A DNA stretch of 64,000 nt. Source: Geodermatophilus saharensis (lineage in GTDB: Bacteria > Actinomycetota > Actinomycetes > Mycobacteriales > Geodermatophilaceae). The stretch lies in contig NZ_FZOH01000003.1 of NCBI RefSeq assembly GCF_900188205.1, positions 580,539-644,538 of the forward strand. The letters run 5' to 3'. A program made the position numbers and the translations under genes. How positions within the stretch are numbered: the stretch's first letter is position 1; each line of letters starts with the position of its first letter. Below, one piece after another: positions 8,132 through 16,835 of the stretch. The notes under the pieces are model-generated. The model searched no databases, was not told the DNA's origin, and saw nothing but the letters and a program-made list of their open reading frames with translations.

Positions 8132-8560
8132 ATGCAGCCGGACCCCTGGCCGCGACGGCCCCCTCCCGAGACCACGGGACCTCCCTACGAGTACGAGATC
8201 ACCCGTGCGGCGCAGCTGCGGGCGGTGCGCGCCGGGCTGCGGTCCTGGCTGCCGCGCGTCCTCGACGGCGCCGACGAGGACGGCGTCCTGGAGACCGTGC
8301 TGCTCGCCGTCGACGAGCTGGCGTCCAACGGGCTGCGGCACGGCGCCGGCTCGGTGTGCGTCCGCGCCGCGCCCACCCCGGGCGGCCTGCTGCTCGACGT
8401 GAGCGACGACGACCCCGACCACGGCCCGCAGCCCGCGATCGACCGCGACCCCGCACTCGGGGGGATGGGGCTGCACGTGGTCGCCCGGCTCACCGGCGAG
8501 CGCGGGTGGACCGTCGCGGGCCGCCGCAAGCACGTCTGGGCCTGCCTGCGCACCCGCTGA
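8132..8560 (+). CDS. Stand-alone HATPase, anti-sigma-kinase type
   Basis: Small cytoplasmic protein of 142 residues, essentially one GHKL ATPase domain: N-box DELASNGLRHGAG, then DVSDDDPDHGP in place of the usual G1 DxGxG and ALGGMGLHVVARL as G2. No sensor or dimerisation region is present. This is the form of RsbW/SpoIIAB-like anti-sigma kinases. The ATG at 8132 lacks a strong ribosome site. It lies 154 bases downstream of a MEDS-HATPase in the same direction and ends before a strong hairpin. Together with the three MEDS genes it suggests a local partner-switching network; its target is not known. Confidence 0.75.
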   Translation: MQPDPWPRRPPPETTGPPYEYEITRAAQLRAVRAGLRSWLPRVLDGADEDGVLETVLLAVDELASNGLRHGAGSVCVRAAPTPGGLLLDVSDDDPDHGPQPAIDRDPALGGMGLHVVARLTGERGWTVAGRRKHVWACLRTR

Positions 8561-8596
8561 GCCCGGGGTCCGGCCGGGGCGCCCCGCCGCACGACG

Positions 8597-8636
8597 AGGC
8601 CCCCGGCGGGACCGCTGCGGGTCGCGCCGGGGGCCT
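8597..8636. terminator. Hairpin terminator between convergent genes
   Basis: Perfect 12-bp stem (AGGCCCCCGGCG at 8597-8608 with CGCCGGGGGCCT at 8625-8636) and a 16-base loop, in the gap between the HATPase (plus) and the peptidase (minus). No T-run follows, which is common in GC-rich actinobacteria. Confidence 0.7.
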
Positions 8637-8674
8637 GCGCCGTGCGTGCCGGCCGGGGCCGGCGGGAGACGCCG

Positions 8675-10258
8675 TCAGGCGGCGGCGTCGGTCCCGTGGC
8701 CGTGCTGGCCGGCGTTCTCGCTGTTGCCGGCGCCGTGCGAGCGGCCCGGCGACCGCGGCACGGCGTTCACCGCGGAGGTGTCGTAGGCGAAGGTGATGAC
8801 CGCCGTCGCCAGCGCGTCGGAGTTCTGGTCGAGGGCCTCGACGTTGACGTTGCCGACCAGCGTGTAGTCCTCGGCCAGGGCCGCGTAGAGCGCCTCGTCC
8901 TGTCCCTCACCGGTCAGGTTGTCGCACTCGGCGTGGTAGCACGGGTCCAGCGAGGCGCCGGCCACGCCGCCGAAGACCGCGGCCTCCGCGGCGGTCTTGG
9001 GGACCTCCGCGCCGGTGAACAGCCCGCCGGAGGGGATGCCCTCGGCGATGAACGGCCCGTAGTCCGACCGGCCGGAGAACTCCGAGTCGACGTAGGGCAG
9101 GCCGCGGGAGGCGTAGAAGCCCTCGAACACGTCCTCGATCTGCGCCGAGCCCGCGGGGATGAAGCCCTCGGGCGCGGTGCCGCCGGAGTTGTCGCCGTCG
9201 TAGATGCCGGTCGTGTAGTTCGGCGAGGCGATCATGTCGAAGTTCAGGTACAGCCCGATGTCGGCGATCTCGTCGTCGGTGAGCTGCCCGACGTAGTACT
9301 CCGACCCGAGCAGGCCCTCCTCCTCGGCGCCCCACCAGGCGAACCGGACGGCGTTGTTGGGCTTGACCTTCTGCATCTGGATCGCGGTCTCCAGCAGCGC
9401 GGCGCTGCCCGAGCCGTTGTCGTTGATGCCCGCGCCCTCCTGCACCGAGTCCAGGTGCGCGCCGGCCATCACGACGTTGTCGGTGCGGCCGCTGCTGGTC
9501 TGGGCGATGACGTTGTAGGTGGTGCGCTCCTCGGCCGCGTAGTCGACGGTGACGGTGACGGTGGCGCCCGGGGTGGCCGCGAGGTCGCTGCCGGCCTCGA
9601 TGGTGGCGAAGACGGCGGGGATGGTCAGCCCGGCGGCGGGACCGATCATGTTGATCAGGCCGGTGGTGTTGTTCCAGATGACCACGCCGGCGGCGCCGGC
9701 GGCCTGGGCGTTGAGCGCCTTGGTGGCGAAGGGGCACCCGCCGCGCTGGATGAGCGCGATCGAGCCGGCGGCGAAGCCGGTGAAGTCGGTGGCCTCGCAG
9801 CCGGCGGTCGTCCCGCCGGGCTCGACGGGGACCAGGGTGCCGGTGGCCGTCCCCTCGGGGCTGCCGGTGTCGAAGGTGTTGCGCAGGAAGTCGGTGCCCT
9901 CGACGAAGGTGCGCGCCGGGGCCGAGGTCCGGACCAGCTGCGAGTTCTCCTCGGCGTAGGTGAACGCGAAGGGCTGGACCTCGGGGGTGTACCCGGCCGC
10001 CCGCAGCTGCTCGACGACGTAGGCGACGCTGTCGTCGTAGCCCGGCCGGCCCGCGGCGCGGTCGCCGCCGTTGTCGTCCGCGATCGCCTGCAGGGCCTCG
10101 AGGTGGTCGAGCACGCCCTCGGCGGTCACGGCCTTGGTCAGCTTGGCGGCGGTGTTGTTGTTGGGGACGGCGGCTGCCGACGACATGCCGAGCACCGTGG
10201 TCACGCCGAGCGCGGTCACGGTGGCCAGTCCGCCGACCACCATGCGGGAGCGGGTCAT
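8675..10258 (-). CDS. Secreted M28 family aminopeptidase with PA domain
   Basis: Zinc aminopeptidase of 527 residues related to Streptomyces griseus aminopeptidase. A signal peptide covers about residues 1-30 (GLATVTALGVTTVLGMSSAAA, cleaved before VPNN). A protease-associated insert lies roughly at 130-235 (IALIQRGGCPFATKALNAQAAGA). The peptidase core has the expected metal residues: His/Asp in AHLDSVQEG, Asp in NDNGSGSAALLE, Glu pair in GAEEEGLLGSEYY, Asp in NFDMIASPN and His in CYHAECDNL. The start ATG at 10258 has AAGGAGG ten bases upstream. It should act outside the cell on peptides. A His/Gly-rich tail (GRSHGAGNSENAGQHGHG) follows the core. Confidence 0.93.
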   Translation of the reverse strand: MTRSRMVVGGLATVTALGVTTVLGMSSAAAVPNNNTAAKLTKAVTAEGVLDHLEALQAIADDNGGDRAAGRPGYDDSVAYVVEQLRAAGYTPEVQPFAFTYAEENSQLVRTSAPARTFVEGTDFLRNTFDTGSPEGTATGTLVPVEPGGTTAGCEATDFTGFAAGSIALIQRGGCPFATKALNAQAAGAAGVVIWNNTTGLINMIGPAAGLTIPAVFATIEAGSDLAATPGATVTVTVDYAAEERTTYNVIAQTSSGRTDNVVMAGAHLDSVQEGAGINDNGSGSAALLETAIQMQKVKPNNAVRFAWWGAEEEGLLGSEYYVGQLTDDEIADIGLYLNFDMIASPNYTTGIYDGDNSGGTAPEGFIPAGSAQIEDVFEGFYASRGLPYVDSEFSGRSDYGPFIAEGIPSGGLFTGAEVPKTAAEAAVFGGVAGASLDPCYHAECDNLTGEGQDEALYAALAEDYTLVGNVNVEALDQNSDALATAVITFAYDTSAVNAVPRSPGRSHGAGNSENAGQHGHGTDAAA

Positions 10259-10425
10259 CCGGGAGGTTCCTCCTTCGTCGTTGAAGCCGGCCGCGGTCAG
10301 CGCCGCGGCGCGGTGAGGCAGGCGGAACCTAGAGGCGCAGGTCACAGTGGGGGAAGCCCCCGACGGCGAGTTCGGCCGTCGCGTCCGGCGTGTCGCCGGT
10401 CCCGCTCCCCGGGCCGGCGAAACGG

Positions 10426-10854
10426 TCAGCCGGCCGGGGCCAGGTGGACCGCGCCGACGGCGGCGAGCGCGCCGAGCTCGTCGGCGACCATGAACACCTC
10501 GCCGATGCGGCCCGCGCGCAGGGTGAGGACGTCGATGACCCGCAGCTCCAGGTGCCGGCCGGTCGCCGCGACCGGCCCGGCCGCGGTGTGCAGCGTGCCC
10601 ACGTGCCGCCCGCGCATCCGGAAGGCCACCGCGACCCGGTCGCCGTCCTCGACGACGGAGACCACCTCCCGCTCGGCGTCGGCGAAGGTCGCCTGCACCG
10701 CCCGGGCCCGGGCGGCGAGGTCGGCGGCGGTCAGCCCGGCGCCGTTGACGGTCACCGGGTCGGTGTAGACGGCGCGGAAGGCGTCCTCCGCGGCCGGCCC
10801 GTCGGGCAGCGGGTCGGTCCACAGGCGCAGCAGCCGGTCGACGTCGAACGCCAT
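10426..10854 (-). CDS. SnoaL-like / NTF2-fold protein
   Basis: Small protein of 142 residues. The pattern of an N-terminal helix (FDVDRLLRLWTDPL), then FRAVYTDPVTVNGAGLTAADLAARARAV and strands such as VVSVVEDGDRVAVAFRMRGRHVGTL and HLELRVIDVLTLRAGRIGEVFMVAD, is typical of SnoaL-like ester-cyclase/isomerase folds. ATG 10854 is chosen; an upstream in-frame GTG at 10887 would add eleven residues. It lies 46 bases after cydC in the same direction and could be at the tail of that transcript, but nothing links it functionally. Many such proteins act on hydrophobic ketones or have no known activity. Confidence 0.65.
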   Translation of the reverse strand: MAFDVDRLLRLWTDPLPDGPAAEDAFRAVYTDPVTVNGAGLTAADLAARARAVQATFADAEREVVSVVEDGDRVAVAFRMRGRHVGTLHTAAGPVAATGRHLELRVIDVLTLRAGRIGEVFMVADELGALAAVGAVHLAPAG

Positions 10855-10900
10855 CACGCCATGGTGGTCCGCGGTCGCGGCCGGCACCAGGGGGTGGCGG

Positions 10901-12520
10901 TCAGGCCGGGGCGTCGAGGCGGGCGACCCGCCAGCGGCCGTCGAGGGCGGCGGGGTCGTGCGTCACCAGCAGCACGGTGCGCCGGTCGCGGGCGAGCAGG
11001 TCGAGGACCCGCTCGGTGAGCGCGGGGTCGAGGTGGGCGGTGGGCTCGTCGAGGAGCAGCACGCCGGCGCGGGAGAGCAGCGCCCGGGCCAGCCCGACCC
11101 GCGCCCGCTCGCCGGCCGAGAGGCGCTCGCCGCCCTCCCCCACCCAGCCGTCGAGGCCCAGGTCCGCCGCCACGCCGTCGAGCCCGACGTCGGACAGCAC
11201 GGCGCGCAGCTCGTCGTCGGTCGCGTCGTGCCGGCCCAGGCGGAGGTTGCCGGCCAGGGTGGCGCCGAGCACCTGCGGGGCCTGCGCGCTCCAGGCCAGG
11301 CGGGACCGGACGGCGTCGAGCGGCAGCCGGCGCAGGTCGGTGCCGCCGAGGGTGACCCGGCCGGCGTCGGGGTCGCGGGCGCGCAGGGCGAGGGCGAGCA
11401 CGGTGCTCTTGCCGGCTCCGCTGCCGCCGGTGAGGGCCACCTTGGCCCCGTCGGGGACGGCGAGGTCGAGCCCGCGCAGCGCCGGGCGCACCGCACCGGG
11501 GTGGGTGAGCGTGACGGCCTCGAACCGCAGCGCGGAGCCCGACGGCAGCGGCAGCGGCTCGGCCGGGTCGGTCACCGCCGGGCGTGCGGCGGCGAGGTCG
11601 TGCACCCGGCCGGCCGCGGCGCGGATGCCGCCGGCGGCGCTCCAGGCCGCACCGATGCCGCCCACCGCCTCGAAGGCGCCGAGCACGCCGAGGGCGCAGC
11701 CGGCCAGCAGCAGCGGGCCGGTCCTCCCCGCGGCGACGTCGGTGCCGACCAGCCACAGCGCCGCCACGAGCCCGAGGCCGGGCACGCCCTCCCGGCAGAG
11801 CGTGGTGACCGCGCTCAGCCGGGCCGCGGCCCGCTGCGCCTCCTCCTGCCGGTCGAGGTGCTCCCCCAGCGCGCGCAGCGCCGTCGCGCCGCCGTCGCCG
11901 CTGAGGTGGTCGGGCAGGCCGCGCACCAGGTCGAGGGTGTCGGCGGCGACGTCGGCGTCGGCGCGGGCGGCGGCCACCGCCGCGCGCCGCCCGGCCCGCG
12001 CGGCGGCCGCGGGGACCGCGACCCCCAGCACGGCCAGCAGCCCGGCGAGGACGGCGGCGGTGGCCGGGGAGACCAGGGCGGTGAGCCCCACCGCGGTCCC
12101 GCCGGCCAGGAGCGCGACCCCGGCGGGGGCCACCAGCCGGACGACGACGCCCTGCAGCTCGTCGACGTCCGTGCGGACCCGCGACAGCAGCTGCCCGCCG
12201 CGGGCGCCGGTGAGCGCGGCCGGGGCGAGCGGCACCAGCCGCTCCAGCACCCGGGCGCGCACCCGGGCGACCGCCCGCAGCGTGACGTCGTGGGTGAGCA
12301 GCCGCTCGGTGTAGCGCAGCGCGGCCCGGGACAGGCCGAAGAGGCGGACGCCGGTGATCAGCGGCATGAGGACCAGCAGGGTCGAGGGGCGCTGCGCCGC
12401 GCCGGTGATCAGCGCGCCGGAGACGGCCAGCAGCGCCGCGCCGCACAGCACGGTGAGCGCGCCGAGGACGACGGCCAGCGCGGTGCGCGGCCCGTGCAGC
12501 AGCGCCAGCGTCTCCCTCAC
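10901..12520 (-). CDS. cydC: Cytochrome bd assembly ABC exporter subunit CydC
   Basis: Half of the heterodimeric CydDC ABC exporter, needed for cytochrome bd assembly and in other bacteria linked to thiol export and haem handling. About 539 residues: six transmembrane helices in the first 290, then the ATPase with Walker A GGSGAGKST, signature LSAGERARVGLARAL and Walker B GVLLLDEPTAHLD. The start GTG (12520) overlaps the cydD stop as GTGA, so GTG is well supported. Last gene of cydABDC. Called CydC rather than CydD by position and family pattern; the two are similar. Confidence 0.9.
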   Translation of the reverse strand: MRETLALLHGPRTALAVVLGALTVLCGAALLAVSGALITGAAQRPSTLLVLMPLITGVRLFGLSRAALRYTERLLTHDVTLRAVARVRARVLERLVPLAPAALTGARGGQLLSRVRTDVDELQGVVVRLVAPAGVALLAGGTAVGLTALVSPATAAVLAGLLAVLGVAVPAAAARAGRRAAVAAARADADVAADTLDLVRGLPDHLSGDGGATALRALGEHLDRQEEAQRAAARLSAVTTLCREGVPGLGLVAALWLVGTDVAAGRTGPLLLAGCALGVLGAFEAVGGIGAAWSAAGGIRAAAGRVHDLAAARPAVTDPAEPLPLPSGSALRFEAVTLTHPGAVRPALRGLDLAVPDGAKVALTGGSGAGKSTVLALALRARDPDAGRVTLGGTDLRRLPLDAVRSRLAWSAQAPQVLGATLAGNLRLGRHDATDDELRAVLSDVGLDGVAADLGLDGWVGEGGERLSAGERARVGLARALLSRAGVLLLDEPTAHLDPALTERVLDLLARDRRTVLLVTHDPAALDGRWRVARLDAPA

Positions 12521-14184
12521 CGCGGCACCGCCGGCACCCGCCCGCCGTCGACGCGCCCGTCCGCCAGGGCCACCACCCGCTCGTGCAGCGCCAGCGGCGC
12601 CGCCCGGTGGGTGACGGTGAGGACGGTGCGCCCGCGCGCGAGCTCGTCGAGGGCGGCGAGCACCTCGGCCTCGGTGGCGGCGTCGAGCTGGCCGGTGGGC
12701 TCGTCGAGCACGAGCACGGGGGCGTCCTTGACGAACGCGCGGGCCAGCGCCAGCCGCACCCGCTCGCCGCCGGACAGCCGCGCGGCGTCCTCGCCCAGCG
12801 GGGTGGCGGTGCCCTGCGGCAGCCGGCGGACGAGGTCGAGCAGCCCCGCGCGGGCCAGCGCCTGCTCGACCTCGGCGTCGGTGGCGCCGGGGCGGCCCAG
12901 CCGCACGTTGTCGGCGACGGTGCCCGGTGCCAGGAACGGCCGCTCGGGGACGTAGGCGACCCGCGCCCGCCAGCCGCCGGGGTCCAGGTCGCCCAGCGGC
13001 ACGCCGTCGACGAGCACGGCGCCGGCGTCGGGGGCGGTGAAGCCCAGCAGCAGCCGGACGGCGGTGGTCTTGCCCGCGCCGCTGGGGCCCACCAGCGCGG
13101 TGCGCGACAGCGGCGGCAGGTCGAGGTCGACGCCGTCGAGGGCGGCCCGCTCGCCGTGCCGCACGGTGACCCCGCGCAGCTCGACGTGCGGGACGCCGGC
13201 GGGCACCGGGCGGCCGCCGTGGACCGGCTCCGGGGTGTCGAGCAGGGCGAACACCCGCTCGGCGGCCGGGCGGCCCTCCAGGCTCGCGTGCCGGTCGGCG
13301 CCCAGGGCGCGCAGCGGCGCGAAGAACTCCGGGGTGAGCAACAGCACCAGCAGCGCGCGCTCGAGCTCCAGCCCGCCCTGGAACAGCCGCACGCCGACGG
13401 TGACGGCGACCAGCGCGGTGCACAGCACGGCGCCGAGCTCGAGGACGAACCCGGAGAGGAAGGCGGTGCGCAGCACCCGCATCGTGGTGCGGCGGTGGGC
13501 CTCGCTGACCCCGGCCAGCCAGCGGGCGCTGCCGCGGGCCCGGCCGAAGGCGACCAGCGTGGGCAGCACCCGCAGCGTGTCGACCAGTACCGCGCCGAGC
13601 TGGGCGAGGGTCTCCCAGGAGGCGCGGGCCGACCGCGCGGCCAGCGTGCCGGTCAGCCACAGGAACACCAGCACCAGCGGCCCGGTCAGCAGCAGCAGGC
13701 CGCCGCTGGCCGGGTCGAGGACCAGCACGGTGAGGGCGACCAGCGGGGGGACGACGGCCGCCGTCGCCGCGCCGGGCAGGTAGCGGCCGAGGACGCCGTC
13801 GAGCCGCCCGACGCCCTCGGTGACCGTGGTGACCAGCTCACCGGCGCGCTCCCCGGCCGCGTGCCCGGGGCCGAGGGCCACCAGCTTGCGGAGCAGGGCC
13901 TCCCGCAGCCCGCGGCGCACCCGCGCGGAGGTGCCGGCGGCGGCGCGGTCGCGCAGGCCGAGCAGGGCGGCGCGGGCGGCCCAGGCGGCCAGCACCCCGG
14001 CGAGGGCACCCGACAGCGCCGACGGCGTGGCCGCGCCGGTGGCCACCGCGCTGACGACGGCGGCGACCAGGGCCCACTGCACCACCAGCAGCGCCCACAC
14101 CAGCACCCCGAGCAGGCCGCACAGGACGACCAGCCGGCGTGAGGCGGGCAGCGCGAGCAGGCGGCCCGTCGGTCCGCGGTCCAT
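12517..14184 (-). CDS. cydD: Cytochrome bd assembly ABC exporter subunit CydD
   Basis: Partner of CydC, about 555 residues: an N-terminal six-helix membrane domain (first helices around LVVLCGLLGVLVWALLVV and VAAVVSAV) and a C-terminal ATPase with Walker A GPSGAGKTT, signature LSGGERVRLALARA and Walker B PVLVLDEPTGQLD. ATG 14184 overlaps the cydB stop by one base (TGATG) and its stop overlaps cydC. In many actinobacteria cydD and cydC are fused into one gene; here they remain separate. Inner-membrane location. Confidence 0.9.
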   Translation of the reverse strand: MDRGPTGRLLALPASRRLVVLCGLLGVLVWALLVVQWALVAAVVSAVATGAATPSALSGALAGVLAAWAARAALLGLRDRAAAGTSARVRRGLREALLRKLVALGPGHAAGERAGELVTTVTEGVGRLDGVLGRYLPGAATAAVVPPLVALTVLVLDPASGGLLLLTGPLVLVFLWLTGTLAARSARASWETLAQLGAVLVDTLRVLPTLVAFGRARGSARWLAGVSEAHRRTTMRVLRTAFLSGFVLELGAVLCTALVAVTVGVRLFQGGLELERALLVLLLTPEFFAPLRALGADRHASLEGRPAAERVFALLDTPEPVHGGRPVPAGVPHVELRGVTVRHGERAALDGVDLDLPPLSRTALVGPSGAGKTTAVRLLLGFTAPDAGAVLVDGVPLGDLDPGGWRARVAYVPERPFLAPGTVADNVRLGRPGATDAEVEQALARAGLLDLVRRLPQGTATPLGEDAARLSGGERVRLALARAFVKDAPVLVLDEPTGQLDAATEAEVLAALDELARGRTVLTVTHRAAPLALHERVVALADGRVDGGRVPAVPR

Positions 14185-15218
14185 CAGTAGCCGTGGCTGA
14201 GGGCGCCCTCGTCGGGACGCACCCGTTCCCGGAACACGTAGTAGTTCCAGATCTGGTAGCCGATGATCAGCGGCAGGAAGATCGCGCCCACCCAGGTCAT
14301 GAGCACCAGCGTGTAGTGCTGGGCGGCCGACTCCTGCAGCGTCAGCCCGTACTCCGCGCGCAGGGTGGAGGGCAGCACCTCGCCGCGGGTGAACAGCGCG
14401 ATGAACACGGTGACGGTGGCGAACAGGACGGTCAGGCCGCTCATCGTGAACGCCAGGGTGTCGCGGCGGCGCACCAGCGCCAGCCAGATGCTGGCCAGGG
14501 TGAGGAACGCGGCGATCGGGAACGCCCACGGCACGACGCCGAAGTCCTCGAACAGGTCCTCGGTCACGTACCCCATGACGACGAAGGCCACGATCGCCAC
14601 GGTGGCCAGCGCCCCCCAGCGCAGCGCCGCCTTGCGGGCGCGCCGGTACAGCACGGTGTCGGTGTGCAGCCGCAGCAGCAGGAAGTTCGCGCCGTGCAGC
14701 ACGAACAGCAGCAGCGTGGTGACGCCGCCGACGACGGAGAAGGGCGTGAACATCGCGGCGAACCCGCCCTCGACGCGGCCGTCGGCGTCGACGGGCAGGC
14801 CCTCGATGAGCTTGGCCATGATCACGCCCCACAGGAACGACGGCACGACGCTGCCGCCGAAGGACATCCAGTCCCACAAGGCGCGCCACCGCTCGCTGTC
14901 GACCTGGTTGCGGTACTCGAAGGAGACCCCGCGCAGCAGCAGCGCCAGCAGGATGAGCACGAACAGCGGGTACATGCCGCTGAACACCGCGCCGTACCAG
15001 ACCGGGAAGGTGGAGAACATCAGCCCGGCGGCGGCGATCACCCAGACCTCGTTGCCGTCCCAGAACGGGCCGATGGTGCCGGTGAGCGCGCGCTCCTCGG
15101 CCTCGGTGCGCGCCAGCGTCGGCCGCAGGACGTCCACGCCGAAGTCGAAGCCCTCCAGGAAGAAGTAGAGGGTGAACGTCAGCGCGATCAGCCAGAACCA
15201 CAGCGTGACGAGGTCCAC
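14184..15218 (-). CDS. cydB: Cytochrome bd ubiquinol/menaquinol oxidase subunit II
   Basis: Membrane subunit of cytochrome bd, 344 residues with about eight to nine transmembrane helices. Diagnostic opening WFWLIALTFTLYFFLEGFDFGVDVL, followed by GPFWDGNEVWVIAAAGLMFSTFPVWY, both strongly conserved in CydB. GTG 15218 is used, two bases after the cydA stop. It supports the haem-bearing CydA subunit, allowing quinol oxidation and reduction of oxygen to water at low oxygen, with proton release. Part of cydABDC. Confidence 0.95.
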   Translation of the reverse strand: MDLVTLWFWLIALTFTLYFFLEGFDFGVDVLRPTLARTEAEERALTGTIGPFWDGNEVWVIAAAGLMFSTFPVWYGAVFSGMYPLFVLILLALLLRGVSFEYRNQVDSERWRALWDWMSFGGSVVPSFLWGVIMAKLIEGLPVDADGRVEGGFAAMFTPFSVVGGVTTLLLFVLHGANFLLLRLHTDTVLYRRARKAALRWGALATVAIVAFVVMGYVTEDLFEDFGVVPWAFPIAAFLTLASIWLALVRRRDTLAFTMSGLTVLFATVTVFIALFTRGEVLPSTLRAEYGLTLQESAAQHYTLVLMTWVGAIFLPLIIGYQIWNYYVFRERVRPDEGALSHGY

Positions 15219-15220
15219 CG

Positions 15221-16645
15221 TCAGTCCCTCTTCTCGTACCCCTGGAACCCGGCGCCCTCGTAGTCGGGCGCGGGTGCGGCGACCAGCTGGGCCTCGGGCT
15301 TGCGGTGGATGCCGGCCCGGGCGGTCACGGTGAGCAGGTAGACGTCGAGGCCGATGAGCGCGAGGTAGACCGCCCACAGGCCGATCAGGCCGGCGAGGAC
15401 CTCCCCGGCGGTGTTGGCGCTGACCCCCTCGGTCACGGTGAGCTCGCCGTAGACCATGAACGGCTGGCGGCCCATCTCGGTGACGATCCACCCGGTGAAG
15501 TTGGCGATCCAGGGCAGCGGGATGAACAGCACCAGCGCCCGCAGGTACCAGCGGGTGGTGTCCAGCCCGCGCTTGCGCCGCCACCACAGGAACAGCCCGA
15601 GGAACGCGGTGGCCAGCAGCAGCGACCCGATGGCGACCATGATCCGGAACGACCAGTAGACCCAGGCCACCGGCGGGATGTAGTCACCCTCGCCGTAGCG
15701 CTCCTGGTACTCCTCGTTGAGCGGGTTGAGCCCCTCGTAGCGGCCCTCGAGGCTGTTGTAGGCCAGGATCGAGCCGACGTAGGGGATCTCGAGGCTGAAG
15801 GTGTTCTCCCGGTTCTCCTGGTCGATGACCGCCACCAGCGACCACGGCGCCGGCGAGTCCGAGGTCTCCCACTGCGCCTCCATGGCCGCGAACTTCATCG
15901 GCTGGTCCTCGCGGGACACCTGCGCGGCGGTGTGCCCGCTGACGATGGAGAAGACGGTGCCGATGGCGGCGAAGACCAGCCCGATGCGCAGCGACCGGGA
16001 GAACACGTCGGAGTCCTGCCGCTTGAGCAGGTGGTACGCGCTGACGCCGAGGACCAGGAAGCCGGCGACGACCCAGGCGCTGCCCTGCACGTGGGCGAAG
16101 TACAGCCAGGCCTTGTAGTTGAAGACGACGGCGGTGAAGTCGGTGAGCCGGGCCTGCCCGTCGACCACCTCGTAGCCGACCGGGTGGTGCATCCAGGCGT
16201 TGGCCAGCACGATCCAGAACGCGCTGATCTGCGTGCCGATCGCCACCAGCCAGATGCTGCCCAGCCGCATCCACGGCCTGAGCCGGTCCTTGCCGAACCA
16301 CCACAGCCCGATGAAGGTGCTCTCGAGGAAGAACGCCATGAGCACCTCGAGGGCCAGCGGCACCCCGAAGATGTTGCCGACGAAGGAGGAGAACCGGCTC
16401 CAGTTCATCCCGAACTGGAACTCCTGCACGATGCCGGTCACCACGCCGACGGCGAAGTTGATGAGGAACAGGTGACCGAAGAAGTTGGTCATCTTCCCGT
16501 ACACCTCGCGCCGGTCCGACCGGCGGTAGGCGATCGTCTCCATCACCGCGATGAGGAACGCCAGGCCGACGGTCAGCGACACGAAGAAGAAGTGGAAGAT
16601 GCTGGTCGAGGCGAACTGGAAACGGGAGAGATCGACCACGTCCAC
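15221..16645 (-). CDS. cydA: Cytochrome bd ubiquinol/menaquinol oxidase subunit I
   Basis: Haem-carrying subunit of the high-affinity terminal oxidase, 474 residues. Conserved His18 in STSIFHFFFVSLTVG, the His in YFAHVQGSAWV (haem b558 ligand region) and Met in GRQPFMVYGELTVTEGVS are present. The Q-loop region is short, as expected for the actinobacterial type. The GTG at 16645 has GAGGTGG about seven bases upstream. First gene of the operon and separated from the divergent DrrA gene by about 190 bases. No clear Rex box (TTGTGAA-like palindrome) was found in that gap, so how it is regulated is open. Confidence 0.96.
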   Translation of the reverse strand: MDVVDLSRFQFASTSIFHFFFVSLTVGLAFLIAVMETIAYRRSDRREVYGKMTNFFGHLFLINFAVGVVTGIVQEFQFGMNWSRFSSFVGNIFGVPLALEVLMAFFLESTFIGLWWFGKDRLRPWMRLGSIWLVAIGTQISAFWIVLANAWMHHPVGYEVVDGQARLTDFTAVVFNYKAWLYFAHVQGSAWVVAGFLVLGVSAYHLLKRQDSDVFSRSLRIGLVFAAIGTVFSIVSGHTAAQVSREDQPMKFAAMEAQWETSDSPAPWSLVAVIDQENRENTFSLEIPYVGSILAYNSLEGRYEGLNPLNEEYQERYGEGDYIPPVAWVYWSFRIMVAIGSLLLATAFLGLFLWWRRKRGLDTTRWYLRALVLFIPLPWIANFTGWIVTEMGRQPFMVYGELTVTEGVSANTAGEVLAGLIGLWAVYLALIGLDVYLLTVTARAGIHRKPEAQLVAAPAPDYEGAGFQGYEKRD

Positions 16646-16798
16646 GCGGGCACCACCTCGGTCCGGAGTCCGGCCGGGGAGGGAGCGCGGGGGGTCACGC
16701 CAGGGGGAGCCGGCCGTCCGGGCACGACCATTGCACGCAACCGGCTGGGGTGCAGCGCGAGTCGCTGACCTGCACGGACCGGCGGTGCCGGAAATGCG

Positions 16799-16827
16799 TT
16801 GACCTCACGTGCACTGCAGGTCGCATC
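16799..16827 (+). promoter_or_regulatory. Possible promoter for the DrrAB-like operon
   Basis: TTGACC at 16799-16804 matches a -35 box; 17 bases later comes CGCATC/CATCCT, a weak -10. The predicted transcript would begin at or just before the GTG at 16836, that is a leaderless mRNA, consistent with the absence of a ribosome site before that GTG. Confidence 0.35.
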
Positions 16828-16835
16828 CTGACGGC

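Noticed and set aside
10349-10361. GGGGG-AAG-CCCCC hairpin after the NTF2-fold gene
   Set aside because: Five-base stem with a three-base loop, 65 bases past the gene end; too weak to call a terminator.
15305-16768. Long open frame on the plus strand opposite cydA
   Set aside because: Antisense shadow of cydA caused by high GC at third positions; low-complexity Asp/Glu/Arg-rich product with no family pattern.
16646-16835. Rex or DosR-type box upstream of cydA
   Set aside because: Searched for TTGTGAA-type and GGGACT-type palindromes; only a short TTGC-AC-GCAA near 16732 was seen, too weak to call.
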